Source: Torreya grandis (taxonomy: Eukaryota > Streptophyta > Pinopsida > Cupressales > Taxaceae). Taken from it: a stretch of 64,000 nucleotides of DNA. Of the stretch, positions 38,047 to 48,805 are shown piece after piece (the first letter of the stretch is position 1; every line of letters starts with the position of its first letter). The DNA is taken from positions 809,001 to 873,000 of the forward strand of contig JARHVA010003527.1 in assembly GCA_037957365.1 (NCBI GenBank). Reading direction: 5' to 3'. The notes under the pieces were generated by a model. The model made no database searches. It had not been told where the DNA came from and saw only the letters and a program-made list of their open reading frames with translations. Both the position numbers and the translations under genes were made by a program.

Positions 38047-40793
38047 TATCTCTCCCCTATTAAACCACATATTTCTCTTTATTCTAGAGAAGGTCTAGGG
38101 AGTAGTTTCATATTTATTATTCATGTCTGAAAGACTAAAGTCTAGTGTACTTTGGAAATCATTTGATTTCATTTCTTTCCCACTATTTATCCTAGCCAAC
38201 TAGGGGTATCATCTTTATGTGTAGACACTATCACCTGAGAATCTATAGTAAATGCTACTATAATGGTAGGCACTATGACAAGTGTTGAATCCTATGTTCA
38301 TGCTACCACTAATTTATCGGTAGATGTTTGTGGAACTTCATATCCATTAGTAGGTTTCAAATACATATTTGTATCTATGACTTGATTTTCACCTATCTCC
38401 ATGAAGGTGATTTAGAAATTATATAATTGGAAGAGGTGAGGATAATGGAAATATCTATGTCTAATGGGGCTATAGGAGGTGAAAGTGATACAAATAGGGG
38501 AGTAGACATAGGGACTCAAAAATTGAGAACTGGTGGAAGTGTGAAAGCTAAAGCATTAAATGAATCAATTAAATGAGTTGGACCACTTAGGGGTGGTAAT
38601 GTAGAAAAGATGAAAGGGGATGAAGATGGAGTATTACTTATCCTAGAAGTTGAGATGGCCAATGGAACTGAAATCAGGATGACTGAGACTATGGCTATAT
38701 ATTTTTGAGTGGTTTTGGAAATCAATGGGGATGGAATGGAAGGAATTTTAAATGGAATAGAAGCATGGAGTAAAATTGTGGGAAAATAAAGTGGAGTGGA
38801 AATTTGAGTATCCATTGATGGGGGACCCTGATTGTCCACTTGACTTGATTGCACTTGTTGAAATGGGCTTATCTTATAAGGTAAAGTGTTAGGAATGAAG
38901 TGTGCTGTGGAAACCTGAGATGCAGGGAGAGTGGAGACAAGAGGTAGAGGGTGAAGTATAGATATAGGTGTTGTCACTATGAATAATATAGGGGTTAAAT
39001 ATATAGAGGATCTAGCTATAGTTGTGTCCTCATATGATATTATGATCATTTGGTCTACTACTTCCCCATTCTTACTAGATTTCCATTTCTTGGCCGTAGA
39101 TTTATTCTTTTTCTTAAGAAAGATCATTGGCCCCTCTGATTTTTCTCCTACTATCCCATTGAGACCCTCTATTGATGAAATAATTCCTTCTTCCTTAATC
39201 TTTAATAATTTCTATGTGATACTCATTGTATCCTTAGTCACTTAGACCCCTTTGATTTTGATCCAATTGATCATTTTGTTGATCACATATGTTATTATAT
39301 TTATCAAATAAAATGACTTGGGGAGTAACCACCTTACTATTGGAAGGGGTTGAGTGATAATATGTTTGTAGTAGTTTGGGTCCATTTGGGACTCATCATC
39401 CATAAATTCCTCAAGGATTAGTGTTAAATCAGATGCTTTGACCCATTCTAAGGACATTTTAGAATGGTCCTTCAAAATAACCTTCTCTTCATCCTCTAGA
39501 TCTTCCCAATAATATTTAAACTATGGAACATTAGAATAATTGGAAATTCCCAGTGTGCTAGTGATGTTTCCATAAACATCATAGTATGGCCTAGCCTCTA
39601 AATCCCTCAATGTCTTTTATGTCATTTCTACATCAACATACTTTACTTCGATTAAGAAGGGGCACGTGTATCTACCAATACTGATTAGGAAATGAATTCT
39701 TGATTTGTGCTTGATATAAAGAAGCTTATAGGTTTCAACAAATTACTTGAAGAGTTTCATCAATGCCCACTTATCACTATCATACTTAGGGAGTGTGTAA
39801 GGATAGCCACCTAAATCCACTTATCTTGATATAAGAATAGGTGGGGAATTGAATGAAGTAAAAGCCCCATCAAGTGATTTCTATAGTTTCTACTTCTAAG
39901 AATCTTGTTATCCCAAGTTCTTTGTTAAATATGATGATGAGGTAATAGATGAATGTATTATTGACTCTACTAAAAAATTTCTTGTTATCCTCCAATGCGA
40001 GGTCAGGGTAATAGTTATACACTCTACTTATTTCACTAGGTACTGTGTTGAGTCTTGGGAAGGTTCATCCTTTGGCCAATATGTATATAAGATAGGAATT
40101 CATATAGAACTTTCATATTATTTTCACCTCTATAAATTACTTATGAAGGGAGTCACTAGTGAGATAGGCCTAGTAGATATATTGTACATTTTGATAGATG
40201 ACCAAAATGTACTGGTACATCCACTCTTGGAAGCTCTTGGCATCAAGATTACCAGTAATCCTATGTAACAATATTATTATGTCTCCCACATCATCTTTGA
40301 ATTTATTTATTTCCAATGTCTTTAGAAATCTAGTCGAGGTAGCCTTGGGGTCCTTAAGCCATTGTTTATTTATCATTATGTGACATCTCTCTCTATTGTC
40401 TTGAAATAATTGTTGGGATGTCTTTGTAGTTATGTCAAGATAACTCTCAAATTTAGGGATCACAAAAATTGAATCAATGAAGTTTGGTTCTAGATTCAAA
40501 ATATTTTTGCCTTTGTCATTCCAGACCTCTCTTTTTTCAACATCATAATGTTGGGTTAGTGTCAACACAAACTAAGGGTTTTAAACCATTAGTGGATAGG
40601 CTACTACTTATGGAAATCTAAATCCATAGATACTTTGGACAAAATCATTCTTTAACTCTATATTTATTTAGGTCTAGAAGTCCCCTAGGTCAATGTGACC
40701 TAGGTTTGTATTAGTGATCTCAATAGTGTTGGACTCTAAGCTAAGAATCACCCTAGGGCCATTTTATTTTAACTTCATCTCCTTTTGATACAT
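37000..40793 (-). pseudogene. third ORF of element A, extends into the LTR
   Basis: A reading of about 1,260 codons starts near the ATG at 40793 and ends at the TAA at 37002-37000. It is broken by stops and some indels. The N-terminal part (open 40568-40170, 132 codons) is charged, with FKDDVGDIIILLHRI and LDAKSFQEWMYQY. The middle (39127-38516, 203 codons) is Pro/Ser/Thr-rich with one hydrophobic run (IAIVSVILISVPLAI). Next comes TPSWLARI..GKEMKS...STLDF, then EITVPLIDKEKEDLVVGDY just inside the LTR, then IREGLHKNVQ and DSDKV-like wording, ending AKKDNEAEEILEID. The copy in the other LTR keeps the same wording. I do not recognise the protein. Position suggests an analogue of the env-like ORF of Athila elements, without sequence support. 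Confidence 0.6.
38047..38058 (-). other. polypurine tract of element A
   Basis: On the minus strand AGGGGAGAGATA is followed directly by the LTR start TGTGG. The matching tract in A' is at 51137-51148 (ATGGGAGAGATA). The tract also encodes part of the third ORF (a Gly/Trp-Glu-Arg-Tyr stretch). Confidence 0.65.
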
Positions 40794-40975
40794 GAAATCT
40801 AGAGAGAATGATTTTTGAAAACCAACTACAAGAGCTGGTAGGATTTATAAGTTTTTTTACTAGGTAGAATATATAATGAAGATTGCAGGTGCTCTGAGAA
40901 GGTAAAAAGTCTAATAGAACTTAGATGTTTTTTCACAATAGAAATGTCTGATAGAGCTTAGATTTGTTCTAATCA

Positions 40976-41165
40976 GGTTGAAATCCCATGGGGATGGAAG
41001 GTGCTTTGAATAATGAAAATTTATATGGAGATGAAAGGTGTAAACTATAAGTGGGAATCTTGTAGAAATAGGAGATTTTTATAGCAATAGTAAATCCCAT
41101 AGAGACTCTAGGTGTTTGGAATAGGTTGAAATCCCATTGAAATGAGAGGTGTTTGGAACAAGTCC
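40976..41165. repeat. degenerate minisatellite, about 36-bp unit x5
   Basis: Units share the pattern GGTTGAAATCCCAT..GAGATGAGAGGTGTTTGGAA. The first and last are clearest ('ggttgaaatcccat' at 40976 and about 41123). The array is in the region between integrase and the third ORF of A. Confidence 0.6.
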
Positions 41166-41749
41166 AAACTACACAATGACTAGGAGGTATATTTTAGGGA
41201 ATATTCTTTACCTTTCTAAGGAATATACAATGGTATATTTTCCTGGATTAGGAAAAAATGAAGAAAACCTAGATTAAAATGCAAAAAAAATTGAGGAAAA
41301 ACCTAAATTTTTAATGATTTTTAAAATGCAAACCATAGATATAAACTAGGATAGATACTTTTTGAATAAATAAAAAACTTAGACTATTCAACAATAATAA
41401 ATAAAACCCTAAAACTAGACAAGGCTTATGTAATGAAAAAAACTAAAACATTAAAAATAGCTTTGTAGGAATTGAAATAACCAAACAAGATTTAAATTTG
41501 CAGGAAAATGGATTATAGGAATTTGTAATGGTTTCAAAAGAATACCATGTAATTTTTAATGGTAGAATTTTACTTGTAGACATGGCTTGAGGTTTGTAGG
41601 TGCTTGTTTGGTGCATGAATCGAGGTTGATGGTGTGGCTCAAGGTCATTGTCAAAGCTCAAAATCGTAATTAATAACTTAAACAATGAATGAAAATCCCC
41701 AAATTTGCATTATTTATATATTAAAAACTCTATAATTAATGATCTAATA

Positions 41750-42330
41750 ATGGTAGTTGGTAGTGTAAATTTAGAGTCCTCATGCAATTTTGCAAATTGC
41801 ATAGTGACCTGTAGATTCCATGGGAAGTAGAAGGTTGACTTGTTTGGGAACAAGAATGAAAAAAACTAAGTGCAATTTACAATTTTGTAATATTGCAAAC
41901 TGCATTTGGAGTTTCGTATTCTATGGCTCAGGTTGTTGGTAGGATCCAAAACCTATATTTCAATTTGAAATTTTCCAAATTTCAAATTAATCTTTGAGTT
42001 ATGTATTTTAGGTGAAGTGTTTTTTAGAAAGCATAACTATGAATATAATTTTCAAGTTTGAAAATTATAGCTCAATTTTTGGATCCTTTGGGGGGTTTGG
42101 CTTGTGGGATATATAACTCTACTTTCAATTTTCAATTTTGAAAAATTGCAAAATGTAAACGGGTTTTTAGATTTCACAAGTTAGTTCATTATGGGATCTA
42201 GAGCTCATGCTACAATTTTAAATTTTACAAATTGTAAATTGTAGTTAGGGATCTAGATTCTACCAATTAGTGTATTATGAGATCCATAACTTGGGATGTA
42301 ATTGAAAATTGCATCCAAAGTTTTGGATTA
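41750..42330. repeat. tandem array of 80-92 bp units, each with a palindrome
   Basis: About 6.5 units follow one another. Each carries an AT-rich inverted repeat: GCAATTT/AAATTGC at 41784-41800; TTACAA/TTGTAA at 41877-41890; a perfect 12-bp pair at 41962-41988; a perfect 11-bp pair at 42045-42068; a 10-bp pair with one bulge at 42126-42148; and an 8-bp pair at 42211-42236. Palindrome centres are 80-92 bp apart. Between them recur 'ttctatgg/ttatggg' and 'gatcc/gatct' wording. It lies downstream of the integrase of A. Tandem subrepeats in the 3' region are known from Tat/Ogre elements. Confidence 0.75.
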
Positions 42331-42726
42331 TTTAATATGAAGGGAATGTGGGTTTTTTGGTCAATTCAAGGGATTTTCTCAAAACATTAGGGGGTCTCCC
42401 TTAGGGTAATTAATGTTTTTATATTTTGGGACAAAAATATCAAAATTTTTGGCAACCTCTATGGGATGATTACCTACTAATCCCTTTCTATCATATAGCC
42501 TTCTAGTTCATTGGGTATGGAGTAATTTTAAGCTTAACATACTATAACCTAGTGAAGAACAAATTGAGACTAACCTAAACAAGAAAAAAACAATGAAAAA
42601 TAGAATAAACTAAGGAAATTAAAACTCCTAATGAGTTGACTTGTGTGGAAGAACTTATTTTGGAGAACATAACTAACCGTATTATATACAAAATTTTATT
42701 TTTTAGAATGAATTCCTACCTCAAAA

Positions 42727-43830
42727 TTAAGCTTTGAGGCATATCCCATTGATTGGGATAGGTAGTTTTGATCCATCGATCTTGGATAGCTGGAATGCAT
42801 TAGCTCCCTTGCATTGAGTTATAAAGTATGGACTGTTCCATATTATATCAATATTGGTGTGCTTTTCTGGTTTAGCCTTGTCTATGTCCCATTTTAGAAA
42901 CATGTCACCTTCATTAAAGCTCTTATTAGATGAGTTTTTGTTGAAAGTCATCTTTGTTAGATCCTAATTTGCTTTCAAGACTTTCATCGATTTATTCTTT
43001 ATTTCTTCTATTTTTATTAGTTCAACCAATATTACTATCATTTCATCATTATCAATCAAATCTAATTAGTGATTGATCTCTAGAGATGGTAACTCAATTT
43101 CTAATGGGACTCAAGACTCCCTTTTATATACCAACATGAATGGGGAGTTACCAATGGCTCTCTTAAGAGTGATCCTATTAACCCACAGTGTTGATTTTAA
43201 CTTTGTGTGACATACCTTTGGTTATCCTTCATTATTCTTTTGATGATTATGATGAGGTTCTTATTAGTAGACTCAACCAAGCCATTACCTTTAGGGTAAT
43301 AATTGAAAGAAGTACTAAGGTACAAATTATGATTTATATCCCATTCTCTCACTAGAGTTCCCATAAATTCTTTGGTATTATCTAAGATAATGGTGTGAGG
43401 AATACCAAACCTTAAGACTATGCCATCCATGAATTCTAGGATAGATGCCTCTATGGTATATTTTAGTACAACTTCTTCAGTCCATCATGTGAAATAATAT
43501 ATTTTTGTGAGGACCCATTTATGGTTTACACTTGATGGTAGATTGATCATACCAATGAAATCCAATCCCCATTTAGCAAATGGTTGATCTAATTGAATTT
43601 GTCTGAGAGGGAAATCTGATAATATTTGCTTGTCAGTGAACTAAGCACACTTATCATAGTTCCTTACCCATTAATGGGAATATTTGAATAATTTAAGCCA
43701 TTAATATCCCCATTTCATTATCTTTATGGTTGTGGTTCTTGTAGAGAAATGTCCTCTTAACATGCCACCATGAAATCCCTTGACCACCTTGGAGACTCGA
43801 TTATACTTAATACATCTTAGCATGAATCCA
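42727..43830 (-). pseudogene. integrase of element A
   Basis: Minus strand: a degraded zinc-binding region near 43820-43630 (YSH.WVRNYDKC). Then AKWGLDFIGMINLPSS gives the first catalytic Asp near 43560. The open piece 43430-43197 has FGIPHTIILDNTKEF with the second Asp and YPKGNGLVESTNKNL with the catalytic Glu. All three catalytic positions are thus still readable, although stops lie between them. The tail, open 42951-42727, includes GDMFLKWD and FQLSKIDGSKLPIPINGI, matching the C-terminal integrase wording of B and F. Confidence 0.8.
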
Positions 43831-43994
43831 TTCATATATTTTCTAAACAACATTACATCAACAAGAACGTAGGGAATGGATTGGAATCATAAATACCTTT
43901 TATTTGACTATTGAAATTAATTTGGGTACTCATTAGCCTGTAAGAAAATGGTCATGTCATGGATCCAACTATTAAAAAGAGGTGGTTTGGTTAT

Positions 43995-45240
43995 CTAAGG
44001 TACATTTTCAGCATATACAATTTTAGATACTACTTCAACAGTCTTGATATCAGAATCCCATTGTTCACACAATCCATTTCCTCTTATGATCTTTGTGATT
44101 TTGATGTCCACATCATATTCCATGACCTTTATGATCCATCCTTCTCTTTTTTCATTTATCTCCCAGGTAAGAAGGAACTCTTTGACACTTTGATAACTCA
44201 CCATCAAATGAATTTTATTGTTGGAGAGAATATTCCTAAATTTATTGAGATATTTAATCACAACATATACTTACTTCTCCATAAAATTTTAATTTTATTC
44301 ATAATCCTTTAGGGATTAAATGAACAAAGATATTGGTTGTTCTAATTATTTTTTATTGTGCTAAGTTAGAATAGATGAAATGCTTCCTTCTTCTCCAAAA
44401 GCATAAAGAATGAAATATTTATCATAGTTTGGGTTGAATAGGGTAAGATCCTAAGAAATAGCCTACTTGATAGCTTCAAATATATATTTTCCCTCCTATG
44501 TCTAATTTAAGATGATACCCTTCTTTAGCATTGTTGTAGAATGTTTTGCCATGGAAGCAATATTTGGAACAAAACTTCATACAAAGCTAATTTTTTCAAG
44601 AAATATTTGTAATCATTTCTTATGGTTTAGTAGTGTTAATGAAGATATAACACTTATTATTTTTGGGTCTATTTCAAGACCCTATTTTAACATAATGTGT
44701 CCTAGTAGTTTCCCTTCATGAACTGATAAAATACACGTCTTAAGATTGAGGTAAACCCCAATTTTTTTGTAACTTTCAAAAAAAATTCTAAGGTGATCTA
44801 GGTATGCATCATCATGCTTTAAGTACACAATGATATCATCTAGACATACTAGGATCATCTCATTTATCAAACCTATGAATGACATATCCATGGCTTGCTA
44901 AAATCTTTCACCAACACTAGTCAAACTAGATGGCATCTTTTTGTATGCATATGTACCCTATTTTGTGGTGAAAGAATTCTTGAATTGGTCTAATTCTTGC
45001 ACCAAGATTTGGTTATATCCTGAATAACCATTTAGAAGAGAAAACCTTTCAGATCCTAATACACTTTGTAGAATTTTTTCAATGGGGGGAAGAGGATAAT
45101 GATCCTTTATAGATGCTTTATTTAGATCATAATGTCTACACATAGCCTGGTTTCACCATTTTTATTTCTTATAGGGACCAGCTTTACAATCCAAGATTAG
45201 TTTTTGATAGAAAAAATAATATTATCCCCTATTTAGTTTA
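43995..45240 (-). pseudogene. reverse transcriptase and RNase H of element A
   Basis: Minus strand: KLVPIRNKNGE near 45180; open 45143-44958 with DLNKASIKDHYPLPPIEKIL and FSLLNGYSGYNQ; then open 44891-44682 with VCLDDIIVYLKH (the active-site Asp-Asp intact) and CILSVHEGKLLGHI. RNase H follows: LEKKEAFHLF near 44390 and open 44261-43995 with IHLMVSYQSVKEFLL and DVDIKITKIIRGNGLCEQ, the usual end of this domain. Frames shift several times. Confidence 0.8.
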
Positions 45241-45799
45241 GATAGCTCACTCTTCATTAGGGGTTCTATTTTTGGATTAATAGGTCTCTACTTCTATCTA
45301 ATAGGATCAGTATTTGGATCCAATTCTATTGTATGATTAGCTAAGCTAGGGTCAAATCCCCTTAGATCATGATAATTCCAAGTGAATTTATCATAAAACT
45401 CTTGACACAACTCAACAAAATATTTATTTTTAGAATTATTACATACCTTTCCTATTTTCAATGTGTTTCCTTATGAGATGACCACTAGCTCATAGTCTTC
45501 TTCATTTACTATGATGATCTTCTTTTCACCTTTTAGCTATTCACCTAAATTGAATATCTTTTCTAGTGTAAAAAGACCCATAGGTATTTTTTGTCATCAA
45601 CTATATGATCTTATCCCCATATTGATCCTAGAGTCTTTTTTGGGTCCTATATGAGAATTTAGCTTCTTCTCTTAGAAAGTTGACAATCTGTTGATCAATA
45701 TCAAAGACTTATGAATTAGTTACATTATCAAGAAGAGATGGACTTATTATCAACCTTAAAAAATTACTATTTTTCTTATTTATTCCTTTTGGTAGGCTA

Positions 45800-46240
45800 T
45801 ATTGGGATCCTATGTAGGCCATACAATCAACATCTTTGTTATGTTATCTTGGTATTGCTTGAATGTTCAAAGTGGTGAAGTCTTCTAATAGGTCCCAAAC
45901 CCTATGTTTGTAAGATCTTAACAAATTGTTCTTAGTTACACTTTTAGATCTCACCTGGTGAATAATCATCTCACTGTCACCAAATATTTGTAGGGATTGT
46001 ATCCCTCTCTCTTTGGTCAATTGTCGGCCTTGAATCAAAGCCTCATACTTAGATATATTATTTGTGCAACTAAAATAAAGTTTGAAAGAGTAGAAATAGT
46101 TCTAATTATATGGATAAATCAAGACAATACCTACACATACACCATTTATACTTCTCAAACTATCAAATAATAATTACCATATCCTTTGAATATCTTTAAC
46201 TAGATTTACTAGGTCCAGAATAATTTCGTCATTTTCATGA
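45800..46240 (-). pseudogene. extra RNase H (RVT_3 type) of element A
   Basis: Located between protease and RT. The minus-strand reading gives LLFDSLRSINGVCVGIVLIYP (first Asp), SCTNNISKYEALIQG (Glu), LQIFGDSEMIIHQV (Asp) and NKDVDCMAYIGS (last Asp). All four catalytic acids of an archaeal-type RNase H are readable. The open core is 46038-45844. The wording matches the same domain in B (NNTVEYESLLLG, AKGDAK, DRVDALV) and F. It probably removes RNA during reverse transcription, replacing a degenerate RT-linked RNase H. Confidence 0.8.
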
Positions 46241-46479
46241 ATGTAATATCTACCCAACCTTATTTCCTATACATAGTCATAAGGATCGAATTGGAGGGAT
46301 GATCCCCATTTGTATATATGAGTGTTTGGGATCTCTTATATAGGTTTTGAAACTTCATGAGCCTCTTCTTCCTTATGATTTTTGGTATATAGTTCATGTC
46401 CACAAGGATAGGATTATAATTCTCAATATGATCTTTTACTATTGGCTCAACTCATGTTATCACTCTTGTTCCATATCTC

Positions 46480-46800
46480 ATCTTAAGCAACATGTGAGGC
46501 CAATATACAGATAGATATCCTCCCATATTTGTAGTGAAATATCTTAAAATAAAAATGCCAAAGTAAGGGAAAAGATCTATAACTGAGATATCTTATGAAA
46601 TTGACAATCTTAGGAAAGCATGGATAGCAAGATTCAAGAATTTTTATTATTCTTACTATCTTAACGAAACTCATATCCAATTGAACAAATCCTTTTTTTA
46701 TAGATGTATATTTTATACCAAGGGAATCAATTATTTTCTTGGGCATCACTAAACTGCTAGCCCCTAAATCTACCATGCAATTATGAATGAGATGTTTCCC
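46480..46800 (-). pseudogene. aspartic protease of element A
   Basis: The open piece 46776-46483 starts MVDLGASSLVMPKKI, the DLGAS active site typical of Athila/Tat proteases, then DSLGIKYTSIKKGFVQLD. The distal part, including the expected ILGRPWL-like end, is not clear. The domain lies upstream of the extra RNase H, as in B. Confidence 0.75.
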
Positions 46801-46899
46801 TACTATAAGTGAAAGATAGAAATGGGGAGGCTTACCATTTTTTATTATTTTAGTTTTAGTTTATGGTTGACACAAATTAATTTCATCATTAGGCCCCTT

Positions 46900-48664
46900 G
46901 GCTAGAACCTTGTCTTTTATCTATAAATTCTTCAAAAACTCTTGTAGTAAATCCCTTTACATGGAAATGGATAGTGTTTCCCACACATTGACATTCAAGC
47001 TAGTATTCTTCATTTTATTGACAATGTTGAAAGGAATATTACCAACCTTTATTAGTTACTTTGTAGGAGATAAGTCTTATTTTATATGATTTGGAGTTAG
47101 AACTTCTGCTTTGGGGTAGATTGTAGGTATAAAGGGTGGCATGTAGGTATAAAGGGTGGCCTTTGTACTGTGTTGTTATTTATGGATACTGGTATAAATT
47201 TGGAATTTATAGCTTGTTCCACCCTTGGGGGATGATCACTTTCTATTGATATTTTCTTTTAATTCATATTGGATGCCATTGGACCTCCACCATTGAATAA
47301 TGCTTCCTAGTAATTTGCACCATAAAATTCATCCTTTTGCTAGTTTAGAAGGGTTGCCTCACCTTGAGAAGCTTCTTGTGTATCTAATTGTTAGGAAGTA
47401 TATTATTCTTGTTGTCCTTGTGTACTTGATATGATTTACACCATCAAGGCTTGATTGATAACAAAAATAGGATAAGTGTTCTAATTATGTGGTTGAGAAC
47501 AAGGATAAAACCACTCTTACTCTTGAGCTAAGTTATTCTAAATAGGTATAATTTATTTGGTAGTACTTGGTGTAGGTAAAACATGGATGTTTGGAGGGTT
47601 TACTTGCATACCTTGAACCTGTAAGTATAAATTGCCTTGGTATGGATGTGAACCACGTTGGTATAGATGCCTATTGGGTTGGTATGTTGGGTTAGCCTAC
47701 TAATAAGGCTTGTAGTTTTGGGATTACTAAATTTTCATTGCTAATAACTCATTACCAAAACTCCTAAGTAGTGATTTAACCTAATATAAATCATATGTAG
47801 GTACAAGAGTTAAATTTGGTGCTTTACTTGTAGTGGGAATTAAAGTAATTATAGGTGGTGGAATAGGAGGTATTTATTTAAATAGAGGCATTGGTGGCCT
47901 TGGGGAAATTTTCCCTACTTGTATTAAATAATTTTATACCATTATTATAATTTCATAGGCAATAAGAAGTGTAGTTTTACCCATTGACTGAATCATAATA
48001 GCTATATCACTATTCAAGGACTTTTAGTAATATAGGAAGACATTATTTGGATTTCGCTTGACCAATACTAGAATTCTATTCCATATCTTATGGAAATAGA
48101 AATTGAATTCACTCATATACACATGAGGATCCCATTAAATAATAATTAATTATGCAACCAAGGAAAGGTGGTCATTCTTGTCTTCAAATTGCGTACATAA
48201 TGTAGTGCCTAGCTAATTCCAAACTCAAATGGAGATGGGATCAAGACCTATGTACATTATAAGCCTTTACCTTTGAAAGAGGAAACTAGGATTTTGATTT
48301 CAACATTTTCTTATACTACATTATGGACTAAACACAAATTATAAATATCTTTTATGTGTTCCATTAGAGTGGTGGAAATTTCACCAGTATAATATGGTAG
48401 GATTTTTAAAGCTAGGGTAGTTATATCATCCTACTGGGCCAAATAGAGTGGGATGCCTCCATTAAAAACTATAGAATTTAGATTTATAGCCATTGTGGGA
48501 GGTATGAAACTAATATGAGTATTTGGAGGAGATGAAAATAAAATTGTAAGATATACTTTAGGGTAAGGGATGACTGATTTTGATCTATTTTTAGAAGGAA
48601 ATGACAATTCTAGAAAATCGACTATCTTACCTTTAGTAGATGATCTTGTTTGTTTATTTAGCAT
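46900..48664 (-). pseudogene. gag region of element A
   Basis: By position this is gag. The N-terminal piece 48664-48431 is Ser/Thr/Pro-rich. Further down, about 47950-47500, the minus strand reads a Pro- and Gln-rich low-complexity tract (KISPRPPMPLF, NRHLYQRGSHPYQGN). The capsid core is too decayed to name and no zinc knuckle was seen. Many stops are present. Confidence 0.5.
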
Positions 48665-48782
48665 ATATAAACCCTAAAATTATAAACCCATAGGATAGTG
48701 GAGTTGCTAGGTGATTTTGGAATTTATACGATGATTGTTCAACACTCACTAAGAATAATACCAATCTCTTTCTAATTTTTAT

Positions 48783-48800
48783 GTCCCAATGGGTGTGCCA
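48783..48800 (-). other. primer-binding site of element A
   Basis: On the minus strand TGGCACACCCATTGGGAC lies five bases (ATTTT) after the LTR end. It resembles the TGGCACGCC..GTGGGAC primer site of Tat/RIRE2-type elements, thought to use tRNA-Arg, with CpG decay. Element B has the same five-base ATTTT spacer. Confidence 0.65.
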
Positions 48801-48805
48801 AAAAT

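Noticed and set aside
38516..39127. Host gene for a Pro/Ser/Thr-rich protein
   Set aside because: It is part of the third ORF of element A and recurs in A' beyond element B.
38979..39245. Plus-strand ORF of 88 codons
   Set aside because: Shadow of the minus-strand third ORF of A; no domain.
37000..40793. Third ORF of A as a retroviral-type envelope
   Set aside because: The position fits an env-like ORF, but no signal peptide, furin site or clear membrane anchor is visible; a single hydrophobic run is not enough.
41750..42330. CRISPR-like array
   Set aside because: Unit and interval both drift, there are no constant repeats with unique spacers, and the setting is a plant retrotransposon 3' region.
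43959..44312. 117-codon plus-strand ORF
   Set aside because: Lies opposite the RNase H region of element A and has only compositional hydrophobicity.
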